Shown here: positions 47,946 through 54,960 of the stretch, in pieces
Layout: each line of letters opens with the position of its first letter
Position numbering within the stretch: the stretch's first letter is position 1
Source: Patulibacter defluvii
GTDB taxonomy: Bacteria; Actinomycetota; Thermoleophilia; Solirubrobacterales; Solirubrobacteraceae
Direction of reading: 5' to 3'
NCBI RefSeq assembly: GCF_034096925.1
Contig: NZ_JAWZSQ010000022.1
Location: 33,865 to 97,864, forward strand
Length of the DNA stretch: 64,000 nt
Made by a program: the position numbers and the translations under genes
The notes under the pieces: model-generated
Databases searched by the model: none
What the model was told of the DNA's origin: nothing
What the model saw: only the letters and a program-made list of their open reading frames with translations

Positions 47946-49550
47946 ATGCCGTCCGCGCCGACCGACAACCCCACCTACGACCAGCTCGTCGCCACCCACG
48001 AGTGGCGCGTGCCCGAGCGGTACAACATCGCCGCCGACGTCTGCGACAAGCACCCGGACGACAAGCTGGCGATGGTCCACGAGGACCCGCAGGGCAACGT
48101 CCGCGAGGTGGCGTGGGGCGAGTTGCGGGGCCTGGCCAACCGCTTCGCCAACCTGCTGGTCGAGCACGGCGTCGAGCGCGGGGACCGGGTCGCGTTCCTG
48201 CTGCCGCCGACGCCGGAGACGGCGGCGGCGTTCCTCGGGGTCTGGAAGGCCGGCGCGGTGCTGCTGTCGATGTCGGTGCTCTACGGCGAGGAGGGGATCC
48301 GCCACCGGGTACGCGACAGCGACGCCAAGCTGGTGGTGACCGACGAGGCGCACCGCGAGCAGATCGCGGCCGCGATCGCCGGTCTGGAGGGGGCGGAGCA
48401 CCGCGAGTTGCTGGTGCTGACGCCGGAGCTGCTGGCGGCGGCGTCGGACCAGTTCGAGACCCTCGACACGTCGGCGGAGGACCCGGCGCAGCTCTACTAC
48501 ACGTCGGGCACGACCGGGCTGGCGAAGGGCATCCTCCACGCCCATCGGTACCTGCTGGGGCACGAGGAGTTCGAGTACTGCCACCAGGTGCAGGACGGCG
48601 AGAAGTTCCGCTCGATGGGCGAGTGGGCGTGGGCGGCGGGGATCATCCCGCTGATGGGGGCGTGGCGCTACGGGGTGGTGCAGCACGTCCACCAGCGGGC
48701 GGGCGGGTTCGACCCGGAGGGCGAGCTGGCGTTCCTCAGCCGCCACGGCGTGACGAACGTCTTCACCACGCCGACGGCGATGCGCTCGATGATGGCGGTC
48801 GAGCGGGCGGGCGAGCGGTTCCCGGTCCCGCTGCGACGGGCCTGCTCGGCCGGCGAGCCGCTGAATCCCGAGGCGATCCGCTGGTTCCGCGAGCAGTACG
48901 GCGTGACGGTGCTGGACTTCTACGGGCTGTCGGAGAGCTATCCCCTGTGCGCGAACTTCCCCTTCATGGAGGTGCGCGAGGGCTCGATGGGCAAGCCGAT
49001 GCCGGGCTGGCAGGTGGCGATCCTCGACGAGGACGAGCAGCCGGTGCCGGCGGGCGAGCGGGGCGAGATCTGCCTGCGGGCGCGGACGAACCCGACCTGG
49101 CCGCTGGGCTACTGGAACAACCCGAAGGCCTCCGAGGAGACCTTCGGCGGCGAGTGGTTCCACTCCAAGGACGCGGCCCGGATGGACGAGGACGGCTACG
49201 TCTGGTTCGAGGGCCGGGCCGACGACGTGATCCTCAGCGCCGGCTACCGGATCGGCCCCTTCGAGGTCGAGTCGGCGTGCCTGGAGCACCCGGCGGTCGC
49301 CGAGGCCGCGGTCGTCGGCAAGCCCGACCAGCGGCGCGGCTGGATCGTCAAGGCCTTCGTGATCGCCGCCGAGGGCCATGACCCCTCGGACGAGCTGGGC
49401 AAGCAGATCTCCCAGTTCGTCCGCGACACCCACTCCGCCTACGCCTACCCGCGCGAGATCGAGTTCGTCGACGAGCTGCCGAAGACCCTGACCGGCAAGA
49501 TCCGCCGGATCGAGCTGCGGAAGCTCGAGGAGGAGCGGGCGAAGGGCTGA
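47946..49550 (+). CDS. AMP-forming acyl-CoA synthetase (benzoate/medium-chain-like)
   Basis: A 534-residue adenylate-forming enzyme that activates a carboxylic acid to its CoA ester. Motifs: P-loop LYYTSGTTGLAKGILHAHRY, VTVLDFYGLSESYPLC, GEICLRARTNPTWPLGYWNN, the hinge RADDVILSAGYRIGPFEVES and the catalytic lysine in LPKTLTGKIRRIELRK. It resembles the acetyl-CoA-synthetase-like group acting on benzoate or medium-chain acids, but the substrate cannot be read from sequence. GGGAGG lies 11 bases before the ATG. A hairpin follows 27 bp after the stop. No other catabolic genes are adjacent. Confidence 0.9.
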   Translation: MPSAPTDNPTYDQLVATHEWRVPERYNIAADVCDKHPDDKLAMVHEDPQGNVREVAWGELRGLANRFANLLVEHGVERGDRVAFLLPPTPETAAAFLGVWKAGAVLLSMSVLYGEEGIRHRVRDSDAKLVVTDEAHREQIAAAIAGLEGAEHRELLVLTPELLAAASDQFETLDTSAEDPAQLYYTSGTTGLAKGILHAHRYLLGHEEFEYCHQVQDGEKFRSMGEWAWAAGIIPLMGAWRYGVVQHVHQRAGGFDPEGELAFLSRHGVTNVFTTPTAMRSMMAVERAGERFPVPLRRACSAGEPLNPEAIRWFREQYGVTVLDFYGLSESYPLCANFPFMEVREGSMGKPMPGWQVAILDEDEQPVPAGERGEICLRARTNPTWPLGYWNNPKASEETFGGEWFHSKDAARMDEDGYVWFEGRADDVILSAGYRIGPFEVESACLEHPAVAEAAVVGKPDQRRGWIVKAFVIAAEGHDPSDELGKQISQFVRDTHSAYAYPREIEFVDELPKTLTGKIRRIELRKLEEERAKG

Positions 49551-49577
49551 CGATGGCAGGGCCGTGGCGCCCGACGA

Positions 49578-49608
49578 CGAACGCCCCGGCCGGCGGCCAG
49601 GGCGTTCG
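49578..49608 (+). terminator. Hairpin terminator after the acyl-CoA synthetase gene
   Basis: CGAACGCCC and GGGCGTTCG form a perfect 9-bp stem with a 13-base GC-rich loop. A very similar hairpin (GAACGCC...GGCGTTC) lies at 50644, beyond the remnant region. No T-run follows. Confidence 0.55.
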
Positions 49609-49774
49609 GGAAGGAGGGAATGCGCCGCGCCCCCGGACCACCGAGTGGCGCGGATGATGCGGCGCGTCGTCGGGAACTCGAAGCACCCTGCGACGCGCCC
49701 CGAGATATAGCCCCGCTTCTTCAAGCGCAGCTCAAGCGACGATCAGACGTCGCTGAAGTGGCGCACTCCTGGGG

Positions 49775-50064
49775 TCAGGCGGCCGACGTCACGCGCGCCC
49801 GGATCACCGCGGAGGCGACGTGCGGATGGACGCGGTGGGTCTCGCGGACCTCGATCCCGACGAAGCCGGCGGCGGTCAGCGCCTGCGCGTACTCGTCGCG
49901 CGTGAGGGCGCCGGCGACGCAGCCGGTCCACTGGCGCATGTCGTGCTTGGTCGTCTCGTCCATGCCCGGATCGGCGACGACGTCGGAGACGGCGAAGCGG
50001 CCACGGGGTCGCAGGACGCGGGTCTTGTCGACCGCGAGGTTGATGACGCAGTTGGAGAATCGGG
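49775..50064 (-). pseudogene. Remnant of an arsenite S-adenosylmethyltransferase (ArsM-like)
   Basis: About 96 residues match the C-terminal part of ArsM-type methyltransferases: FSNCVINLAVDK (including the conserved substrate-binding Cys), RVLRPRGRFAVSDVVADPGM, MRQWTGCVAGALTRDEYAQA and GFVGIEVRETHRVHPHVASA. Upstream of 50064 the homology stops abruptly: the SAM-binding half and the other arsenic-binding cysteines are missing. Within the remnant, about eight residues are absent between DKT and RVLRPRG, compared with the usual DK-x-VL-x-EAF-RVLRPGG, and the Gly of RPGG is Arg. The open frame continues to 50173, but only as unrelated sequence. No function is expected. Apart from this, 49609-50144 holds nothing I can support. 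Confidence 0.7.
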
Positions 50065-50144
50065 CCGCGTGGATCGCCCGGCTCCGCGGAAGGCCACGCG
50101 GCGGCCGCTGACACGTCGCCGGTCCCGGGCGGACGAGGCCGCTG

Positions 50145-50486
50145 CTACCCACCCACCCCCAGCACCGCACCATGCCGCTGGTCCACCAGCGTCAGGTAGT
50201 CCTCGGCCGTCGCGCCGGGTGTGGCGAAGGCGATTGCGGTGGCGACATCGTCGATCGTGAGGGCGACCTCCTCGGGGAGCGTCGCGTCGCGGACCGCCAG
50301 CACCGCCGTGCGGAGGGCGAGGGCCTCGACGATTGCCCGCTCGCCATCGGCGCTGAGGCCACCGCCGGTGTGGTCGGGGGACGGGCGACCGAGGCGGTGC
50401 GTCGCGCGATCCCGGCTCGGCCCGGGCCGCAGGCTGGGCGAGACGCAGGGGGCGCCGTGCGCCACCCGACTAGTCTTGTTCTGCAT
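50145..50486 (-). CDS. Hypothetical protein, small
   Basis: A frame of 113 residues with no recognised family. The first 45 residues are polar and low in predicted structure; the last 68 look like a genuine small domain (DGERAIVEALALRTAVLAVR, LPEEVALTIDDVATAIAFAT, ATAEDYLTLVDQRHGAVLGV). AGGAG lies about 13 bases before the ATG at 50486, farther than usual, so a start further downstream is possible. It stands beside the ArsM remnant and tRNA-Ser(UGA), in a stretch with more A and T than average, so it may be recently acquired or decaying. Confidence 0.45.
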   Translation of the reverse strand: MQNKTSRVAHGAPCVSPSLRPGPSRDRATHRLGRPSPDHTGGGLSADGERAIVEALALRTAVLAVRDATLPEEVALTIDDVATAIAFATPGATAEDYLTLVDQRHGAVLGVGG

Positions 50487-50643
50487 GGGAGCTTGCTTCT
50501 CCTGTGCCAGCCCCCGGACCGTTGGCGCGGTGCCGGGGGCACTTGGTTGTCCGCCCCATCCTCGATGGTGGGCGGCGCTTGTGCAAGCGATCGGGTGACC
50601 GGCCGATTTGGGCCGCTCAGCGGCCCGTTCTGCCCCGGAACGC

Positions 50644-50670
50644 GAACGCCCCCGACGGGCGGAGGCGTTC
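50644..50670 (-). terminator. Hairpin terminator after tRNA-Ser(UGA)
   Basis: GAACGCC and GGCGTTC form a 7-bp stem around a GC-rich loop, beginning three bases after the discriminator of the tRNA on the minus strand. Its sequence closely matches the hairpin at 49578. Confidence 0.5.
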
Positions 50671-50672
50671 AA

Positions 50673-50761
50673 CGGAGGGGGCGGGATTCGAACCCGCGGA
50701 CCGGTGTTATCCGGCCTCTGGTTTTCAAGACCAGCGCAATCGTCCACTCTGCCACCCCTCC
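50673..50761 (-). tRNA. tRNA-Ser (anticodon UGA)
   Basis: An 89-base class II tRNA on the minus strand. The acceptor arms GGAGGGG and CCCCTCC pair fully with discriminator G. The anticodon stem-loop is CTGGT-CTTGAAA-ACCAG, so the anticodon is TGA (decodes UCA and related serine codons). The long variable arm GCCGGATAACACCGGT and the T arm GCGGGTTCGAATCCCGC are typical of tRNA-Ser. CCA is not encoded. A TACTCT hexamer at 50782-50787 on the minus strand is a possible -10 box. Confidence 0.97.
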
Positions 50762-50869
50762 TTGGATGCGAGTGCGTGACAAGAGTAGAGCGGTCGTCTG
50801 CCCCCACGACGCGCCCTCGGCGGATGGCCGAGGGCGGGCGTCGGTGGCGTCCAGCGCGGGTCCAGCGAG

Positions 50870-51199
50870 TCAGAAGCGCGAGCCGATCCGGATCCGGTAG
50901 GCGCGGAAGGTCCGGGAGGAGACCCGCAGCGTGCCCCAGCTCTTCGCCGGCCGGGACCGGACGCGGCAGGTCCAGTCGCCGGACCGACCGCGCCGGCAGC
51001 TGGCGCTCCACTGGCTCGCACGGCTGTGGATGCCACCCTTGGCGACCTCCTTGACCGCCGCGCTGCGGGCGATCCGCTGGGCGGTGCTCTTGTCGAGCCC
51101 GGCGCTCGCCGACGCGGCCGGGGCACCGACACCGGTGGCGGCCACGAGGGCGAGCGCGAGGGGAACGACGACCTGATGGGGACGGGACAGGCGGGACAT
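50870..51199 (-). CDS. Small secreted protein of unknown function
   Basis: A 109-residue protein with a good signal peptide (QVVVPLALALVAATGVGAPA, cleavage probably after ASASA). The mature part is basic and holds two cysteines in SASCRRGRSGDWTCRVRSRP that probably form a disulfide. An alpha-helical N-half (STAQRIARSAAVKEVAK) then a beta-rich C-half recalls small actinobacterial exported proteins with no assigned role. TAGGGT six bases before the ATG suggests a leaderless transcript, though GGTGGAG could also serve as a ribosome site. Confidence 0.7.
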   Translation of the reverse strand: MSRLSRPHQVVVPLALALVAATGVGAPAASASAGLDKSTAQRIARSAAVKEVAKGGIHSRASQWSASCRRGRSGDWTCRVRSRPAKSWGTLRVSSRTFRAYRIRIGSRF

Positions 51200-51205
51200 G
51201 GCTCC

Positions 51206-51211
51206 ACCCTA
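51206..51211 (-). promoter_or_regulatory. Candidate leaderless -10 box (TAGGGT)
   Basis: TAGGGT on the minus strand is six bases from the ATG at 51199. The overlapping GGTGGAG could alternatively act as a ribosome site, so leaderless use is less certain here than for other genes. Confidence 0.3.
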
Positions 51212-51301
51212 GGCCCGCATCCCCTCCCCGGCCCTCCCCCGCGGGGACCAACCGACTCCCCCTAGTGCTTCCGGGGGACCCGCCCCCGCCGGCGCCACCC
51301 G

Positions 51302-52612
51302 TCAGCCGAAGATCGCCAGGTGCAGCAACCCGGCCCCGAAGCCCAGCACCGCGCCGTGGAGGAACAGCAGCCACTCGTCCTCCTTCATCGCCGTCCGCAG
51401 CATCTCGACGAAGTCCTTCGGCGACATCTCGCGCAGCCGATCGCGGATCAGCACCCGGATCGCCTTGCTCTGGCGCTCGTTGAACTCCGGGTCCTGCAGC
51501 GGCGTCAGCGTGTACTCGACCGCCTCGGTCGCCACCGACTCGCGCACGGCGTCGTACTTCTGCGCCCCCATCACCATCCGCACCGCCGCCCGCGCCGGCC
51601 CCGTCGCCCGGTCGACGGCGGGCCGCATGGCGTCCTCGACCATCCGCCGCGTCCGGTCCGACCGCGGCCCGTAGAGCAGCTCCTGGCCGATGTTGGCGAT
51701 CGTGACGATGTTCTCGGCGATGATCTTCGAGTAGATGTCGGCGACCTCGTGCTGTCGCCGCAGGAACAGGCCCTGGATCTTGATCCCGAGGATCCGCCGC
51801 GGCTCGGTCGGCTCGAAGATCATCCAGATCCCGACCAGGTTGGTCGCCCAGCCGACGAAGGTGCCCATCACCGGCAGCACCCACCAGTGGTGGTACGCCG
51901 CCGTGATCCAGACCACCGGGAAGCCGAGGAAGAAGGCGAAGAAGAAGCCGAAGTTGATCATGAAGCGCAGCTCCTTCTGGCCCACGTCCTGGAAGACGCG
52001 GTTGGCCAGGTCGGGCTGCTCCTCCAGGTGCCGGATCACCATCAGCTTCACGTCGAGCAGCTGATCGATGTTCTCGCCGATCCGGTCGGTGACGTCGGAG
52101 ACGATCTCCGGCAGCTGCTGCAGCACGCGCGCGTGAACCGCCTCGCGCACCTGCGGGGGAAGATCACGCCACAGCTGCGGGTGCTCGCGCTGCATGATCC
52201 GCTCGACCATGTCGCGGAGGTCGTTCTGGGTCGTCGCCAGGATCTGCTCGGCGATCTTCTCCGGCTCCAGCTGCTGGTAGAAGTCGGCCGCGCTGCCGAG
52301 CTTGGCGATCCCCTTGTCGACCGCGATCGAGCCCATCTTCGCCGCCCGCGAGGGGATGATCCCCTGCCACCCGACCCCGCCGTGCATCACGCCCGGGATC
52401 TGCTGGACCTTGCGCGGCGCCAGCTTCACGATCGTCGCCAGCCCCGGCACCCGGAACCCCTTGAACTCCAGGGGGTTGAACAGCATCCAGACGGCCGACC
52501 AGTTGGTGATGTAGCCGATCGCGCCCATGAAGAGCGGGACCGAGATCAGCTCCTGGAGGTGGATCTCCGCCCCCAGCAGGTGGAACGACGTCGCCAGCAG
52601 CAGCGCGCTCAT
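51302..52612 (-). CDS. DUF445 family membrane protein
   Basis: A 436-residue membrane protein with the DUF445 (PF04286) architecture. Two copies of a hydrophobic motif frame the central region: GYITNWSAVWMLFNPLEFKG near residues 33-52 and VGWATNLVGIWMIFEPTEPR near 250. Between and after them are long amphipathic helices (LEPEKIAEQILATTQNDLRD, RIGENIDQLLDVKLMVIRHL). It ends in a hydrophobic hairpin (LFLHGAVLGFGAGLLHLAIF). No function is established for the family. The ATG at 52612 overlaps the stop of the Abi-alpha-like gene as ATGA, so the two are likely made together. Confidence 0.86.
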   Translation of the reverse strand: MSALLLATSFHLLGAEIHLQELISVPLFMGAIGYITNWSAVWMLFNPLEFKGFRVPGLATIVKLAPRKVQQIPGVMHGGVGWQGIIPSRAAKMGSIAVDKGIAKLGSAADFYQQLEPEKIAEQILATTQNDLRDMVERIMQREHPQLWRDLPPQVREAVHARVLQQLPEIVSDVTDRIGENIDQLLDVKLMVIRHLEEQPDLANRVFQDVGQKELRFMINFGFFFAFFLGFPVVWITAAYHHWWVLPVMGTFVGWATNLVGIWMIFEPTEPRRILGIKIQGLFLRRQHEVADIYSKIIAENIVTIANIGQELLYGPRSDRTRRMVEDAMRPAVDRATGPARAAVRMVMGAQKYDAVRESVATEAVEYTLTPLQDPEFNERQSKAIRVLIRDRLREMSPKDFVEMLRTAMKEDEWLLFLHGAVLGFGAGLLHLAIFG

Positions 52613-53538
52613 CGGCGGCTCCCGCCGCCGGCCTGGTCGCTCGGCGGCTGGATCCGGGTGAACCCGGGCGTCGGCCCGTCCAGCGGCAGGCAGATCCGGC
52701 AGAAGTCGTCCCCGAAGGGCGTCAGCGCGATGCTGCGGCGGATCGTCTTCGCCGCCCGTCCGGCCTCGCGCATCGCCTGCTTGACCTCGGGCTGGGCCTC
52801 CAGCACCTGGTAGCCGCGCAGATCCTGCAGCTCCTCGTGGGAGAACCAGATCAGGCCCAGCCGGAAGAGGTTGTTCAGGTAGGCCGGGACCCGCTCGACG
52901 TAGCGGCAGCCGGCCTCGGCGCCGATGATCGTCAGGCCGGCCGCGATCAGCTCCGACCCGATCCCCAGCGGCCGCCCGGTGCGGACGTCGATCGCCGGCT
53001 GGGCGCCGCGGGTGGCCAGCAGCCGCAGCACCCGCGCCTCGTCCGGCGTCAGCTCGTCCAGGATCCGCGCGTAGGCCGGGTGCGCGTCCTCCTGGAAGGC
53101 GACGTTGGCCGCCTGGGCCAGCAGGCCGGCTCCCCGCGCCCGCAGCTCCTGCGACGGGTCGAGCGGCTCCTCGACGGTGGTCGGCGTCCAGCTGCGGGCC
53201 GATCCGACCCGCTCGGGCACCAGCTTCCGCAGCCGCTCCTCGACGTCCTCGACCCCGAGCACCTGGCGGGCGCTGCGGCGGGCCTGCTCGGCGGCCTCCT
53301 CGACCACCCGCGCGGCCAGGTCGCCGCCGGGCAGCCGGCGGGCGATCCGCAGGCCGGTCCGGACCGACGTCTCGGCGCCCCAGACCGCCCCCCGCAGCCA
53401 GGTGCTGCCGGCGATCCGGGCCAGGCCGGGCATCGCCTCGATCGCCTGATCGCGCCGCCGATCGGGGCGCGCGTCGTCCGCCAGCTCATCGAGCTCGCTC
53501 ACCGCGTCGTCCCGCTCGCTGCTCGTCCTGGTCGCCAT
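52609..53538 (-). CDS. Abi-alpha (DUF4393)-like protein
   Basis: A 309-residue protein whose C-terminal half matches the DUF4393/Abi-alpha pattern: ILDELTPDEARVLRLLATRG, DVRTGRPLG, YLNNLFRLGLIWFS, GYQVLEAQPEVKQAMREAGR, IRRSIALTPFGDDFCRICLP. The N-half (about 30-130) is helical and charged with GLRIARRLPGGDLAARVVEE. DUF4393 was named after its link with abortive phage infection systems, though few members have been tested. The ATG at 53538 is preferred over an upstream GTG in the same frame. It is translationally coupled to the DUF445 membrane protein downstream. Confidence 0.75.
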   Translation of the reverse strand: MATRTSSERDDAVSELDELADDARPDRRRDQAIEAMPGLARIAGSTWLRGAVWGAETSVRTGLRIARRLPGGDLAARVVEEAAEQARRSARQVLGVEDVEERLRKLVPERVGSARSWTPTTVEEPLDPSQELRARGAGLLAQAANVAFQEDAHPAYARILDELTPDEARVLRLLATRGAQPAIDVRTGRPLGIGSELIAAGLTIIGAEAGCRYVERVPAYLNNLFRLGLIWFSHEELQDLRGYQVLEAQPEVKQAMREAGRAAKTIRRSIALTPFGDDFCRICLPLDGPTPGFTRIQPPSDQAGGGSRR

Positions 53539-53662
53539 GTCCCCATCGTCTCGTCCACCGCCAGCCCTCTGCGACCGACGGTCGCAATACCGCACACCCT
53601 AGCCGCGTGGCGGGATCGTGGGCCGCGAACGGGTGGGCTCGTGCACCGTCCGGCCGCGCGCG

Positions 53663-53668
53663 TAGCCT
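53663..53668 (+). promoter_or_regulatory. Candidate -10 box (TAGCCT) upstream of sbcD
   Basis: TAGCCT is ten bases before the ATG at 53679, slightly farther than the other boxes of this type. No ribosome site lies between. Confidence 0.3.
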
Positions 53669-53678
53669 CGGACGTCCG

Positions 53679-54959
53679 ATGCGGCTCCTGCACACCGCCG
53701 ACTGGCACCTGGGGCGTCTGCTCCACCGGATGCCGCTGCTCGACGCGCAGGCGGCGGCGATCGACCACCTGGTCGAGCTGGCCGAGGAGGAGCAGGTCGA
53801 CGCGATCCTGGTCGCCGGCGACCTCTTCGACCGCGCGCTGCCGCCGGTCGAGGCGGTGCGGCTGGCCGGCGACGCGCTGCGGCGGCTGGCGGCGATCGCG
53901 CCGGTGGTGCTGGTCAGCGGCAACCACGACTCGGCCCCGCGGCTGGGCTTCGCGGCCGAGCTGATCGCCGCCGGCGGCGTCCACCTGCGGACCGATCCGG
54001 CCACCGTCGGCGAGCCGCTGGTGCTGGAGGACGAGCACGGCCCGGTCGCGCTCTACGGCATCCCCTACCTGGATCCGGAGCTGGCCCGCGGCCCGCTCGC
54101 CGTCGAGGAGCGCTCGCACGACGCGGTCCTGACCGCGGCGATGGACCGCGTCCGCGCCGACCTGGCCACCCGCGACGGCGCCCGCTCGGTGGTCGTCGCC
54201 CACGCCTTCGTGGCCGGCGGCCGGGCCTCGGAGTCGGAGCGCGACATCTCGGTCGGCGGCGCCCAGACCGTCTCCCCGGCCGTCTTCGCGGGCGTCGACT
54301 ACGGCGCGCTCGGCCACCTGCACCGGCCGCACGCGGTCGGCGCCGCGGCCGACGAGCAGCCGGTGCCGGCCGCGGTCGGGGTTCGCGCCGGATCGGCCGA
54401 CGCCGAGCTGGGCGGCCTCTTCGCCCTGACCCTGGAGGACGAGCCCCCCGCCCCGGCCCTCCCCACGGCCAGCGGCCCGGTCCTGCGCTACGCCGGATCG
54501 CCGCTGCCCTACTCGTTCAGCGAGGCCGGGCTGACGAAGACGACGACGATCGTCGACCTCGACGGCGACGGCGCGGTCGCGGTCCGCCACGTCCCGGTCC
54601 CGGCCCCCTTCCGGCTGGCGCGGCTGCGCGGCACGCTCGACGAGCTGCTGCAGGATCCGCGGCTGACCGAGCACGAGGACGACGGCCACTGGCTGGAGGT
54701 CGTGCTGACCGACGCCCGCCTGCCCGCGCGGCCGATGGAGCGGCTGCGGCGGCGGTTCCCGCGGGTGCTGGTGCTGCAGCACGCGCCCGAGGGCGACCTG
54801 GGCCCGCGCACCACCGCCGCCGAGCGGGTCCGCGGCCGCAGCGACCTGGAGATCGTCGAGCGGTTCGTGCTCGACGTCCGCGGCAGCGCCGCGACCGCGG
54901 ACGAGCTGCCGCTGCTGCGGGCCGCGGTCGAGCATGTCGCCCGCCCGTCGGAGGGCTAG
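53679..54959 (+). CDS. sbcD: Exonuclease SbcD (Mre11-like nuclease subunit)
   Basis: A 426-residue metallophosphatase that, with SbcC, cleaves hairpins and processes DNA ends. All phosphoesterase motifs are present: LLHTADWHLGRLLH (D8, H10), ILVAGDLFDRA, PVVLVSGNHDSAPRLG, VVVAHAFVAGG and YGALGHLHRPH. The C-terminal capping domain begins around residue 290 (RYAGSPLPYSFSEAGLTKTT). A variable insert of about 40 residues follows the last histidine motif. The sbcC start lies one base after its TAG, so the pair forms an operon. Confidence 0.95.
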   Translation: MRLLHTADWHLGRLLHRMPLLDAQAAAIDHLVELAEEEQVDAILVAGDLFDRALPPVEAVRLAGDALRRLAAIAPVVLVSGNHDSAPRLGFAAELIAAGGVHLRTDPATVGEPLVLEDEHGPVALYGIPYLDPELARGPLAVEERSHDAVLTAAMDRVRADLATRDGARSVVVAHAFVAGGRASESERDISVGGAQTVSPAVFAGVDYGALGHLHRPHAVGAAADEQPVPAAVGVRAGSADAELGGLFALTLEDEPPAPALPTASGPVLRYAGSPLPYSFSEAGLTKTTTIVDLDGDGAVAVRHVPVPAPFRLARLRGTLDELLQDPRLTEHEDDGHWLEVVLTDARLPARPMERLRRRFPRVLVLQHAPEGDLGPRTTAAERVRGRSDLEIVERFVLDVRGSAATADELPLLRAAVEHVARPSEG

Positions 54960-54960
54960 C

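Noticed and set aside
49620..50111. A plus-strand frame of 163 codons starting right after AAGGAGG
   Set aside because: The AGGAGG is only two bases from the ATG, too close to work, and most of the frame is antisense to the ArsM remnant with shadow-like composition.
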